Below, piece after piece: positions 17,296-25,477 of a stretch of DNA of 64,000 nt. Origin of the DNA: Candidatus Ruminococcus avistercoris. Its GTDB lineage: Bacteria; Bacillota; Clostridia; Lachnospirales; Lachnospiraceae. The translations under genes and the position numbers were made by a program. The stretch lies in assembly GCA_019120315.1 (NCBI GenBank), contig DWVJ01000028.1, positions 1 through 64,000 on the forward strand. Reading direction: 5' to 3'. The stretch's first letter is position 1; each line of letters begins with the position of its first letter. The notes beneath the pieces are model-generated. The model had not been told where the DNA came from, did no database searches, and saw only the letters and a program-made list of their open reading frames with translations.

Positions 17296-18702
17296 TTATT
17301 CTTTTCCGTCCCAACAGTAGGTGCACAGTTTGCACTTGTCAAATCCTGTGGACGCCACCAGATCGTCGAGACGATGGTAGCGAAGGGACGTGAAATTCAG
17401 TCTCTGGCGGATTTTTTCCACCATGTTTTTGTATTCCGTGGATTCCGGATCCACATAGCGGTCGATGTTGTCCGGTTCTGCCGTGCCTTCCATTTCCTGG
17501 ATGACCTGTCTGGTGATCAGTTCCATCTGAGAGTTGGAACGGGAGAAGTTTAAGAACTTACAGCCGTATACCAGGGGCGGGCAGGCGGGACGGATATGTA
17601 CTTCCCGGGCGCCGCTGTGATACAGGAATTCTGTAGTCTCCCGCATCTGTGTTCCGCGGACGATGGAATCGTCGATCAGCAGTAGGCTGCGGTTCTGAAT
17701 CAGATCATGCACCGGGATCAGCTTCATCTTGGCGATCAGGTTCCGCTGTTTCTGAATGGTGGGCATGAAGGACCGGGGCCAGGTCGGCGTATATTTAATG
17801 AAAGGACGGGAAAACGGTATGCCCGATTCATTGGCGTAGCCGATGGCGTGAGCCGTTCCGGAGTCCGGTACGCCGGCCACAGTATCCGGATGAGCGTCGT
17901 CCCGTTTGGCCAGCATCCGGCCGCAGTTATACCGCATCTTCTCCACGCTTAAACCTTCATAGGAGGAGGAGGGGTAGCCGTAATATACCCACAGGAAGGT
18001 ACAGATCTTCATCTCTTTTCCCGGAGCAGACAGGGACTGCACGCCTTCCGGCGTCACCACCGCGATCTCGCCGGGACCCAGTTCCCGTTCATCGTCATAG
18101 CCCAGATTCAGGTAGGCAAAGCTTTCAAAGGAAACACAGTAGCCGTCCGGCTTTCTGCCGATGGTCACCGGGGTACGGCCGTAACGGTCTCTGGCGGCGT
18201 AGATTCCTTTGGGTGTCATCAAAAGGACGGTCATGGAACCTTCCACCGATTCCTGTACATACTGAAGACCTTCGATCAGGTTGTCCCGCTGATTGATCAG
18301 GGAAGCTACCAGTTCTGTGGAGTTGATCTCCCCGCCGCTCATTTCCAGGAAGTGAGCATGGCCGTTTCGGAACAGCTGATTCACCAGAGCATCCTTATTA
18401 TTAATCTTTCCCACGGTGGCGATAGCGAAAGTGCCGTGGTGGGAGCGGATGATCAGGGGCTGGGGCTCATAGTCGGAAATGCAGCCGATACCCAGATTTC
18501 CCTGCATCTTGTTTACATCCTTATCAAATTTTGTACGAAACGGTGCGTTTTCTATATTATGGATCGCCCGGTCGAATCCTTTCTCCTGGTCGTAGACCGC
18601 CATGCCGGCCCGTCTGGTTCCCAGATGGGAATGATAGTCCGTGCCGAAAAACAAATCAAACACGCAGTCCTGTTTACTTGCAACACCAAAAAATCCACCC
18701 AT
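17296..18702 (-). CDS. PurF-like amidophosphoribosyltransferase paralogue lacking the glutaminase active site
   Basis: The 468-residue product aligns end to end with glutamine PRPP amidotransferase. The N-terminal glutaminase domain starts MGGFFGVAS, with Gly where PurF has its essential N-terminal Cys. The GHxRYST segment is GIGCISDYE (71-79), losing the substrate-binding Arg. The oxyanion NG motif is TVGKINN. The phosphoribosyltransferase half looks intact: PRPP loop LLLIDDSIVRGTQ (340-352) and a conserved flexible loop. Cys234, Cys381, Cys457 and Cys460 sit where Bacillus-type PurF holds a 4Fe-4S cluster. It therefore probably binds PRPP but cannot hydrolyse glutamine in the usual way. It may use free ammonia, another donor or another acceptor. 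It is monocistronic, with no pur genes nearby. Confidence 0.85.
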   Translation of the reverse strand: MGGFFGVASKQDCVFDLFFGTDYHSHLGTRRAGMAVYDQEKGFDRAIHNIENAPFRTKFDKDVNKMQGNLGIGCISDYEPQPLIIRSHHGTFAIATVGKINNKDALVNQLFRNGHAHFLEMSGGEINSTELVASLINQRDNLIEGLQYVQESVEGSMTVLLMTPKGIYAARDRYGRTPVTIGRKPDGYCVSFESFAYLNLGYDDERELGPGEIAVVTPEGVQSLSAPGKEMKICTFLWVYYGYPSSSYEGLSVEKMRYNCGRMLAKRDDAHPDTVAGVPDSGTAHAIGYANESGIPFSRPFIKYTPTWPRSFMPTIQKQRNLIAKMKLIPVHDLIQNRSLLLIDDSIVRGTQMRETTEFLYHSGAREVHIRPACPPLVYGCKFLNFSRSNSQMELITRQVIQEMEGTAEPDNIDRYVDPESTEYKNMVEKIRQRLNFTSLRYHRLDDLVASTGFDKCKLCTYCWDGKE

Positions 18703-18791
18703 TTATGATTCCCTCTTTTCTGTTCGTTCTGTAAAAAAGTTTATCCTAGGCTATCATACCATTGGAATAGGGAAAATTTCAACTGTTTCTA

Positions 18792-18820
18792 TTGACTTTT
18801 TTTGGCCGCTATGCTAAATT
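18792..18820 (+). promoter_or_regulatory. promoter of the rpmG-secE-nusG-rplKA operon
   Basis: TTGACT (18792-18797) and TAAATT (18815-18820) are separated by 17 bases. A hairpin in the leader (18841-18850 GGTCTTTTTT with 18859-18868 AAAAAAGACC) follows before the rpmG ribosome binding site; its role is unknown. Confidence 0.7.
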
Positions 18821-18905
18821 AATATAACGGCATGGAAGTAGGTCTTTTTTTTATGTCTAAAAAAGACCGCCGAATAACGCAAAAGAACACATGGAGGTGG
18901 AAGTC

Positions 18906-19055
18906 GTGCGCGTAAAAATCACATTGGCATGTACAGAATGTAAGCAGCGTAATTACAACATGACAAAAGAGAAAAAGAACCATCCTGAGCGGATGGAGAC
19001 GAAAAAGTACTGCAAATTCTGCAGAACACACACATTGCACAAAGAGACCAAGTAA
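18906..19055 (+). CDS. rpmG: 50S ribosomal protein L33
   Basis: L33 is a small component of the large ribosomal subunit. The 49-residue product reads [18 protein letters not shown] at its start and has two Cys pairs (CTEC, CKFC), so it is the zinc-binding C+ form. The start is taken as GTG 18906, five bases after GGAGGTGG; an in-frame ATG at 18891 overlaps that SD and is less likely. It lies directly before secE and nusG, the usual Firmicute order. Confidence 0.93.
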   Translation: MRVKITLACTECKQRNYNMTKEKKNHPERMETKKYCKFCRTHTLHKETK

Positions 19056-19073
19056 TTGGCAAGAGGTGAAAAG

Positions 19074-19298
19074 ATGGCAGAATCTGGAAAATCCGGAAAA
19101 TCCGGTAAAGAGTCAAAAAAGCAGAAAAAAAGCTGGTTCAAAGGGCTCAAGTCTGAGTTTAACAAAATTATCTGGACCGATCGGGTTACACTTGGAAAAC
19201 AGACCGTGGCTGTCGTATCCATTACGATTGTGCTGGGCGTGGTGATTACCATCCTGGACAGTCTGGTGCTGCAGTTCATGAATCTGGTTATTCGATGA
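19074..19298 (+). CDS. secE: preprotein translocase subunit SecE
   Basis: SecE is the essential small subunit of the SecYEG channel. The 74-residue product has a basic N-terminal part rich in Lys and Ser, the amphipathic segment FKGLKSEFNKIIWTDR (family W-P/T motif), and a single C-terminal transmembrane segment (AVVSITIVLGVVITILDSLV). The start is ATG 19074 after AAGAGGTG; the upstream in-frame TTG at 19056 is rejected. It sits between rpmG and nusG. Confidence 0.94.
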   Translation: MAESGKSGKSGKESKKQKKSWFKGLKSEFNKIIWTDRVTLGKQTVAVVSITIVLGVVITILDSLVLQFMNLVIR

Positions 19299-19317
19299 AA
19301 AGGATAAGGGTGGTTAG

Positions 19318-19833
19318 ATGTCAGAAGCAAACTGGTATGTAGTCCATACGTATTCGGGCTATGAAAACAAAGTGAAGGCGAACATTGAAAAGACGATTGA
19401 GAACCGTCATCTGGAAGATCAGATTCTGGAAGTTCGTGTACCGATGCAGGATGTGGTGGAGATGAAAAACGGCGCCAGAAAACAGGTGCAGAAAAAGATG
19501 TTTCCCGGCTACGTCCTGATTCATATGATCATGAACGATGATACCTGGTATGTTGTGAGAAACACCAGGGGTGTGACAGGATTTGTAGGACCGGGGTCCA
19601 AGCCCGTTCCTCTGACGGAGGAGGAGATGAGACCTCTGGGAATCCAGGCGGAGAACATTGTTGTGGACTTTCAGGAAGGCGATGCGGTCGTGGTTACCGG
19701 CGGCGCCTGGAAAGATACGGCCGGCGTGATCCAGAGCATCAATCTGCCCAAGCAGGTTGTGACCATCAATGTTGAGCTGTTTGGACGCGAAACACCGGTG
19801 GAAATCGGTTTTGCAGAAGTGAAAAAAATGTAA
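19318..19833 (+). CDS. nusG: transcription termination/antitermination protein NusG
   Basis: NusG binds RNA polymerase and modulates pausing and Rho-dependent termination. The 171-residue product begins with the NGN domain (ANWYVVHTYSGYENKV, KMFPGYVLI, VRNTRGVTGFVG). It ends in a KOW domain (FQEGDAVVVTGGAWKDTAG, VELFGRETPVEIGF). It lies downstream of secE in the conserved secE-nusG-rplK-rplA cluster. Confidence 0.96.
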   Translation: MSEANWYVVHTYSGYENKVKANIEKTIENRHLEDQILEVRVPMQDVVEMKNGARKQVQKKMFPGYVLIHMIMNDDTWYVVRNTRGVTGFVGPGSKPVPLTEEEMRPLGIQAENIVVDFQEGDAVVVTGGAWKDTAGVIQSINLPKQVVTINVELFGRETPVEIGFAEVKKM

Positions 19834-19862
19834 CAGACAAAAGGGCTGCAAAAGGGCGGCTC

Positions 19863-19890
19863 GTGGGAGGGAAATCCCCGCAATTACCAC
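19863..19890 (+). promoter_or_regulatory. L1-leader-like RNA element before rplK
   Basis: GTGGGAGGGAAATCCCCGC followed by AATTACCAC can fold with GTGG/CCAC closing an asymmetric loop around GGG/CCC. This resembles the 23S rRNA site bound by ribosomal protein L1, which is known to autoregulate the L11 operon. A near copy precedes rplA at 20364. Confidence 0.65.
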
Positions 19891-19910
19891 ATTATTAGGA
19901 GGTGCCTGAC

Positions 19911-20336
19911 ATGGCAAAGAAAGTAGAAGGATATATTAAATTACAGATTCCGGCTGGTAAAGCGACACCAGCACCGCCAGTTGGTCCTGCACTGGGTCAG
20001 CATGGTGTGAACATCGTGCAGTTTACGAAGGAGTTCAATGCAAGAACCGCTGACAAGGGAGACGTCGTTATCCCCGTAGTGATCACGGTTTATGCGGACA
20101 GAAGCTTCAGCTTCATCACAAAGACTCCGCCGGCAGCAGTACTGCTGAAAAAAGCCTGCAACCTGAAATCAGGTTCCGGTGTGCCCAATAAGAACAAGGT
20201 TGCTACCATTTCCAAAGACAAGATCAAAGAGATCGCCGAGACAAAGATGCCGGATCTGAACGCCGGTTCTCTGGAAGCGGCCATGAGCATGATCGCCGGA
20301 ACAGCCAGAAGTATGGGTATCGTTGTAGAAGACTGA
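19911..20336 (+). CDS. rplK: 50S ribosomal protein L11
   Basis: L11 binds the GTPase-associated centre of 23S rRNA. The 141-residue product shows [23 protein letters not shown] and the C-terminal rRNA-binding domain ending [13 protein letters not shown]. The start is ATG 19911 after AGGAGGTG; a start at 19902 in the same frame overlaps the SD. An L1-leader-like element lies just upstream. Confidence 0.96.
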   Translation: MAKKVEGYIKLQIPAGKATPAPPVGPALGQHGVNIVQFTKEFNARTADKGDVVIPVVITVYADRSFSFITKTPPAAVLLKKACNLKSGSGVPNKNKVATISKDKIKEIAETKMPDLNAGSLEAAMSMIAGTARSMGIVVED

Positions 20337-20363
20337 TAGACTTGATCCATTGAAAAGAAATAA

Positions 20364-20392
20364 GTGGGAGGGAAAAACCCCGCGATTACCAC
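20364..20392 (+). promoter_or_regulatory. L1-leader-like RNA element before rplA
   Basis: GTGGGAGGGAAAAACCCCGC followed by GATTACCAC repeats the element found before rplK, with the same foldable GTGG/CCAC and GGG/CCC arms. It ends one base before the AGGAGG of rplA, so protein binding would block initiation. Confidence 0.65.
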
Positions 20393-20407
20393 AGGAGGTT
20401 ATTTAAC

Positions 20408-21100
20408 ATGAAACATGGAAAGAAATATTTAGAAGCTGCGAAAGCAGTAGATCGCGCAACGCTGTATGATCCGGCGGATGCCATCGCGCTGGTGAAGAAA
20501 GCGGCAGTTGCCAAATTTGACGAGACAATCGAGGCTCATATCAGAACAGGATGTGACGGACGTCATGCAGATCAGCAGATCCGTGGCGCAGTTGTTCTTC
20601 CGCACGGAACCGGTAAGCAGGTTCGTGTACTGGTATTCGCAAAGGATGCCAAAGCAGATGAGGCAAAAGAGGCAGGAGCTGAATTTGTAGGAGCAGAGGA
20701 ACTGATCCCGAAGATCCAGAATGAGAACTGGTTTGATTATGACGTAGTGGTTGCCACACCGGATATGATGGGCGTGGTAGGACGTCTGGGTCGTGTGCTG
20801 GGTCCGAAAGGCCTGATGCCGAACCCCAAGGCAGGTACCGTAACCATGGATGTCGCAAAGGCTGTGAAGGAGATCAAAGCCGGTAAGATTGAGTATCGTC
20901 TTGATAAAACCAATATTATTCACGTGCCAATTGGAAAAGCTTCTTTCTCAGAGGAGCAGTTAGCGGACAACTTCCAGACGCTGATAGATGCTATTAACAA
21001 AGCAAGACCGAGCGCATTGAAGGGAACCTACTTGAAGAGCGTAACCATCGCTCCCACCATGGGCCCCGGCGTGAAGATCAACACGATGAAATTAGCATAA
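20408..21100 (+). CDS. rplA: 50S ribosomal protein L1
   Basis: L1 forms the L1 stalk of the ribosome and represses its own operon. The 230-residue product has the normal length, with [15 protein letters not shown] at the start, [14 protein letters not shown], the central [18 protein letters not shown] domain and the C-terminal [11 protein letters not shown]. In many bacteria rplJ-rplL follow; here a terminator closes the operon straight after rplA. Confidence 0.96.
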   Translation: MKHGKKYLEAAKAVDRATLYDPADAIALVKKAAVAKFDETIEAHIRTGCDGRHADQQIRGAVVLPHGTGKQVRVLVFAKDAKADEAKEAGAEFVGAEELIPKIQNENWFDYDVVVATPDMMGVVGRLGRVLGPKGLMPNPKAGTVTMDVAKAVKEIKAGKIEYRLDKTNIIHVPIGKASFSEEQLADNFQTLIDAINKARPSALKGTYLKSVTIAPTMGPGVKINTMKLA

Positions 21101-21106
21101 TGTATC

Positions 21107-21138
21107 AAATGCACTGCCTTGCGGGGCAGTGCATTTTT
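21107..21138 (+). terminator. terminator of the rplKA operon
   Basis: AAATGCACTGCC pairs with GGCAGTGCATTT (12 bp, loop TTGCGG) and runs into seven T's. Confidence 0.92.
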
Positions 21139-21229
21139 TTGCAGCCATGTCGAAGGAGAGTAGACAGTAGACTGCTTATGTGATATATTTTTCTTAATAT
21201 TATTTTTTATTATAGGAGGTTTTATTCTC

Positions 21230-22573
21230 ATGGATTCTGACCCTGACAATTTATGGTTACAGTTGCTGATACTTGTATTGCTGACGGCCCTGAATGCATT
21301 TTTTGCCGGAGCGGAGATGGCTCTGGTATCGGTTAATCCCGGAAAGCTGACGCAGAGGGCGGAAGATGGAGACAAAAAGGCTGGGCTGGTACTGAAACTG
21401 CTGCAGGAGCCCTCTCGTTTCCTTTCCACCATACAGATTGCCATCACACTGGCGGGATTCTTCTCCAGTGCATCTGCGGCCACAGGAATTTCAAAAAGGC
21501 TGGAAGTGCTGCTGGACCGGGTGCATATCCCCAACAGCGATACGCTTTCTGTAGTCATAATCACGCTGATTCTGTCGTATTTCACCCTGGTGCTGGGTGA
21601 GCTGGTGCCTAAGCGGATAGCTCAGCAGAAAGCAGAATCATTCAGTATGTTTGTCGTGCGGCCGGTAAGTATTATTTCCAAGATTGCGGCTCCCATCGTA
21701 AAACTTCTATCTGTGTCCACCGGACTGGTGCTGCGGATTTTCGGGATGCATGATGAAGTATCCCAGGAAAAAGTTTCGGAGGCCGAGATCCGTGCGCTGA
21801 TTGAAAACGGTGTGGAAACCGGTATTTTCGATGAGTATGAGTCGGAGATGCTGGATTCTGTCTTTGAGTTTGCCGATATTCAGGCCAAAGAGATCATGAC
21901 GTCCCGTACGGATGTCTATGCCATCGATGTGGCGGAGCCTCTTTCTTCCTATCTGGATGAAATGCTGGAGACCCGTCATTCCAGAATACCGGTTTATGAG
22001 GAGGATATTGACAATATCGTCGGCGTCCTTTACCTGAAGGATTTTATCCTGGAAGCCAGAAGATGCGGATTTGATCATGTGGATATCCGTTCTCTGCTGC
22101 ATAAACCCTACTTTGTTCTGGAGAGCAAGAATATCAACGAACTGTTTAAGGAACTGCAGGAATCACATCAGTATATCGCCGTGCTGATCGATGAGTACGG
22201 CGGGTTCTCCGGTATCGTTACCATCGAGGATCTGGTGGAAGAGGTTATGGGTTCCATCGATGATACGGGCGATGACGATGAGCCGAAGATTGAAGAGATT
22301 GACGATCATACCTGGCTTTTGAAAGGTCTGGTGACCATCAACGATCTCAACGACGATCTGGATGTGGAACTGGAATCGGACAGCCATGATACCGTGTCCG
22401 GGCTGCTGCTGGACGAACTGGGTTATATTCCGGAGGAGGATGATCTGCAGACGCTGGAACTGGGCGGACTGCGTTTTGAAATCCAGAAGATTCAGGATAA
22501 GAGGATCGAGCAGATCCTGGTGACAAAACTTCCGAAACCGGAACCGGAAGAGGAAGAAAAAAAAGATCAGTAG
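21230..22573 (+). CDS. hemolysin C / CorC family membrane protein with CBS domains
   Basis: This CNNM-type protein of 447 residues is probably involved in Mg2+/Co2+ or other ion transport. It has an N-terminal domain with about four hydrophobic segments (residues 5-180, NAFFAGAEMALVSVNP), a CBS pair (IMTSRTDVYAID; VGVLYLKDFI; IAVLIDEYGGFSGIVTIEDL), and the C-terminal CorC_HlyC domain (DVELESDSHDTVSGLLLDELGYIPEE). The tail is very acidic and charged (EPEEEEKKDQ). ATG 21230 is preceded by GGAGG. The word hemolysin is historical; toxin activity is not implied. Confidence 0.92.
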   Translation: MDSDPDNLWLQLLILVLLTALNAFFAGAEMALVSVNPGKLTQRAEDGDKKAGLVLKLLQEPSRFLSTIQIAITLAGFFSSASAATGISKRLEVLLDRVHIPNSDTLSVVIITLILSYFTLVLGELVPKRIAQQKAESFSMFVVRPVSIISKIAAPIVKLLSVSTGLVLRIFGMHDEVSQEKVSEAEIRALIENGVETGIFDEYESEMLDSVFEFADIQAKEIMTSRTDVYAIDVAEPLSSYLDEMLETRHSRIPVYEEDIDNIVGVLYLKDFILEARRCGFDHVDIRSLLHKPYFVLESKNINELFKELQESHQYIAVLIDEYGGFSGIVTIEDLVEEVMGSIDDTGDDDEPKIEEIDDHTWLLKGLVTINDLNDDLDVELESDSHDTVSGLLLDELGYIPEEDDLQTLELGGLRFEIQKIQDKRIEQILVTKLPKPEPEEEEKKDQ

Positions 22574-22595
22574 TCCGCAAAAGGGGGGGAATCTT

Positions 22596-23279
22596 ATGTT
22601 TTGCAGTAAATGTGGTACGCAGCTTCCGGATGACGCTATGTTCTGCGGGGAGTGCGGCGCGCCCACCAGAAATTACAGACAGCAGCAGGCGGCGAATGCC
22701 TGGCAGGAGACGCCGGTGCAGCAGCCATACGCGGAACAGCCGGATTACGGCTGGAACGGACAGGCTTCCGTCATGCCGGATGACAATACGGCTGCTGTGA
22801 AGTCGAAGTTTTCCGGCGGATCCAAAAGGGGAATCCTGATGGCGGCGGGTATCCTTGTCATCGCTGTCTTGGCAGGTCTGCTGTATGTGAAGGTCCTGAA
22901 GCCGGGGACGCCTCAGGATACGGTTCACCGCCTGGAAAAGGCGATGGAAGATCTGGATGTAGAAGAAATGATAGCCTGTTTTGATGAGGAAACGAGACAG
23001 GCATATGAAGACGGTATGTCGGAATATGGAGATATGGCAGACGGTATGACCGGTCTTCTTGGTATGGCCGGGGGACTGGGGATCGGACCGGAGGTGACCA
23101 TTACGGTCACAGATGTCGATTATGACGGAGAGGATGCCTGTACGGTATCGGCGGATATCGCCCTTTCCTTCATGGGAGAATCGCAGGAGGACAGTATGGA
23201 TCTGCCCATGAAGAAGGAAGGAAAGAAATGGGTGATTGACGGAACGGCATCCGATGCTGTAATGGGGGAAATATTCTGA
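22596..23279 (+). CDS. zinc-ribbon membrane protein of unknown function
   Basis: The 227-residue product begins with a zinc ribbon (Cys3-x2-Cys6 and Cys17-x2-Cys20, MFCSKCGTQLP..MFCGECG). A Gln-rich linker, one transmembrane segment (about 84-101) and an extracytoplasmic domain follow; the last resembles DUF4878/NTF2-like stress domains (TVHRLEKAMEDLDVEEM, VDYDGEDACTVSADI). It overlaps the next gene by one base (TGATG). The function is unknown. The layout suggests a cytoplasmic metal-binding sensor linked to an outside domain. Confidence 0.85.
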   Translation: MFCSKCGTQLPDDAMFCGECGAPTRNYRQQQAANAWQETPVQQPYAEQPDYGWNGQASVMPDDNTAAVKSKFSGGSKRGILMAAGILVIAVLAGLLYVKVLKPGTPQDTVHRLEKAMEDLDVEEMIACFDEETRQAYEDGMSEYGDMADGMTGLLGMAGGLGIGPEVTITVTDVDYDGEDACTVSADIALSFMGESQEDSMDLPMKKEGKKWVIDGTASDAVMGEIF

Positions 23280-24088
23280 TGAAAAAAGTATGGGCTGTTT
23301 ATTTTAGTGCGACAAAGACAACGGAAAAGGTGGTCTGCACCATTGCCGGGACGCTTGCCTGGGAACTGGGCATCGACTGGGAGGCGCGGGATTTTACGCT
23401 TCCTGCCGCCAGGGAAGAAGCTTATCAGTTTCAGGAAGACGATCTGGTGGTGCTGGGGACGCCGGTCTATGCCGGACGGGTGCCCAATGTGCTGCTGCCC
23501 TTTCTGAAAACAGTGCGGGGAGATCATACCCCGGCGATTCCGGTGGTGGTATATGGAAACCGCAATTTTGACGACGCGCTGGCAGAACTGAGAGATATTC
23601 TGGAAAATCAGGGATTCTTATGCGGCGCTGCCGCCGCCTTTGTGGGGGAACATGCCTTCTCCCGTACTCTGGCGGCGGGACGGCCCGATGGCGAGGATCT
23701 GGAAATGGCTCGTCAGTTTGCAGGCAAAGCGGCGGAAAAGATCCGAAAAGATCAGTTTGAGGGCCATATAGAGGTACCGGGAAGAAGTCCTTCTCCGGGA
23801 TATTTTCAGCCCCAGGGTCCGAATGGAAAGCCGGTTGATATCCGTAAGGTGAAACCGCTGGTGACGGACGACTGCGACAACTGCGGTTTTTGTGCAAAGG
23901 TCTGTCCCATGGGATCGATCTGTGCGGATAATGTACGAGAATATCAGGGAATCTGCATCAAGTGCGGAGCCTGTATAAAAGGATGCCATAAAAATGCCAG
24001 ATATTACGACGATCCAGGGTTCCTGTTTCACAGGAACGACCTGGAGCAGAGGCTGACGAGGAGGGCTAAGATCGGCGTATGGCTCTGA
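23279..24088 (+). CDS. flavodoxin-ferredoxin fusion (EFR1-type)
   Basis: The 269-residue redox protein has an N-terminal flavodoxin-like domain (YFSATKTTEKV as FMN phosphate loop, VVLGTPVYAGRVPN) and a C-terminal pair of 4Fe-4S motifs (CDNCGFCAKVCPMG and CIKCGACIKGCHKNA). The electron partner is not identifiable. It is translationally coupled to the zinc-ribbon protein upstream. Such fusions are common in strict anaerobes. Confidence 0.9.
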   Translation: MKKVWAVYFSATKTTEKVVCTIAGTLAWELGIDWEARDFTLPAAREEAYQFQEDDLVVLGTPVYAGRVPNVLLPFLKTVRGDHTPAIPVVVYGNRNFDDALAELRDILENQGFLCGAAAAFVGEHAFSRTLAAGRPDGEDLEMARQFAGKAAEKIRKDQFEGHIEVPGRSPSPGYFQPQGPNGKPVDIRKVKPLVTDDCDNCGFCAKVCPMGSICADNVREYQGICIKCGACIKGCHKNARYYDDPGFLFHRNDLEQRLTRRAKIGVWL

Positions 24089-24115
24089 CGAAGAGACAGC
24101 GAAGGAGAGTGTAAC

Positions 24116-24895
24116 ATGTATCATTATACGGTGGCGCAGTGGCTGCTGTGTTTTTATATCTACAGCTTCATCGGCTGGTGCTGGGAAAGTCTGTATGTGT
24201 CTTTTTTGCAGAAGCGATGGGTAAACAGAGGTTTTATGAGGGGCCCCTTTCTGCCGATTTACGGCAGCGGGGCCCTGATTATGCTGCTGGTCTGTGTACC
24301 CTTTAAAAATCATCTGCTGCTGACCTTCCTGCCGGGGATGATCGGAGCTACGCTGCTGGAGCTGGCCACCGGCGCAGCCATGGAGGCTCTGTTTCGGGTG
24401 CGTTACTGGGACTACAGCGAAAGAAAGCTGAATTACAAAGGCTACATCTGTCTGGAAGCTTCACTGCTGTGGGGCGTTTTCACCGTATTGATGAATCTGC
24501 TGCTTCACCGGCCGGTTCACTGGCTGCTGACCCATCTGCCCCCTTTCTGGCTCCAGGCAGGAACGGCGGTGATTACCCTGCTGGTGGGAACGGATTTCGT
24601 CCTTTCCTTCCTGGGCGCGCTGAATCTGAGGAGGATGCTGGATCGCATCGAGCAGATGAAGACGGATCTGGCCGTTATGCAGCGTCGCCTGGATGCGATG
24701 GTTGCCTTTTCCGATCCGCGGCGTGATCTGGAGGAGAAGATTCTTCAGACCAGAGAGAAAATGCGCGTTTTGGTGGAGAGCAGAAAAAAGCTGCATATCA
24801 GAAGGATTCTGGGCAATCCCACTATGGTATCCAGAAGGTACCGGCATGCGCTGGAGGATGTGCGCCAGTTTATCCGTGAATCAAGGAAGAAATAA
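24116..24895 (+). CDS. CmpB-type putative ABC transporter membrane protein
   Basis: The 259-residue product has four or five hydrophobic segments in residues 1-170. It has the features of the ABC_trans_CmpB family: an FYIYSFIGWCWE start, NRGFMRGPFLPIYGSGA and ATGAAMEALFRVRYWDYS. A charged helical C-terminal tail (about 180-259) is probably a cytoplasmic coiled coil. No ATPase partner is adjacent, and the transporter label of the family is itself weakly supported. AGGAGAG precedes the ATG. Confidence 0.85.
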   Translation: MYHYTVAQWLLCFYIYSFIGWCWESLYVSFLQKRWVNRGFMRGPFLPIYGSGALIMLLVCVPFKNHLLLTFLPGMIGATLLELATGAAMEALFRVRYWDYSERKLNYKGYICLEASLLWGVFTVLMNLLLHRPVHWLLTHLPPFWLQAGTAVITLLVGTDFVLSFLGALNLRRMLDRIEQMKTDLAVMQRRLDAMVAFSDPRRDLEEKILQTREKMRVLVESRKKLHIRRILGNPTMVSRRYRHALEDVRQFIRESRKK

Positions 24896-24946
24896 GTGGA
24901 AAGGCTCTGGCATACATTAGGATAAATGAGTGATGCGAGGGTGTTT

Positions 24947-25471
24947 ATGAAGGTTCTGATGTTTCTTTCGGATATGATGATTCCCCTGGTGATTTTTTAT
25001 ATCATAGGTTTCGGCATTCTGATGAAGCGCAAGGTATATGAAGATTTCGTGAGAGGTGCAAAAGACGGTCTGAAGACCGTCTTTTCTGTTTTGCCCACGT
25101 TAATCGGACTGATGCTGGGAGTCAGTATCCTGCGCGCGTCCGGACTGCTGGAGCAGACGGCCCGCCTGCTGGGGCTTCTGGTGAAGGGATGGGGTGTTTC
25201 GCCGGCGCTGGTCCCGCTGGTGATCGTGAAAATGTTTTCTTCCAGTGCGGCGGTGGGCCTGCTGCTGGACATTTATAAGGAGTACGGAGCAGATTCCACA
25301 GTGGGATATGGAGCCTCCCTGATTCTTAGCAGCACAGAGACGATTTTTTATACCATGAGCGTATACTTTATGGCGGCTAAAGTGACGAAAACCAGATGGA
25401 CGCTGGCTGGTTCCCTGCTGGCGACGGCGGCGGGAGTGGCGGCCAGTATTTTCCTGGCCGGCCGGATGTGA
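24947..25471 (+). CDS. spmB: spore maturation protein B
   Basis: SpmB, with SpmA, contributes to spore-core dehydration and heat resistance. The 174-residue membrane protein matches the nucleoside-recognition/Gate domain form: LSDMMIPLVIFYIIGFG, FVRGAKDGLKTVFSVLPTL, VKMFSSSAAVGLLLD and SSTETIFYTMSVYF. ATG 24947 is chosen over 24926 because GAGGG sits five bases before it and family homology starts there. No spmA is adjacent in this window. It supports a spore-forming organism. Confidence 0.92.
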   Translation: MKVLMFLSDMMIPLVIFYIIGFGILMKRKVYEDFVRGAKDGLKTVFSVLPTLIGLMLGVSILRASGLLEQTARLLGLLVKGWGVSPALVPLVIVKMFSSSAAVGLLLDIYKEYGADSTVGYGASLILSSTETIFYTMSVYFMAAKVTKTRWTLAGSLLATAAGVAASIFLAGRM

Positions 25472-25477
25472 GCTCCT

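Noticed and set aside
18841..18868. Riboswitch or attenuator before rpmG
   Set aside because: It is a simple AT-rich hairpin with no T-tract after it and no known ligand motif; only noted as leader structure.
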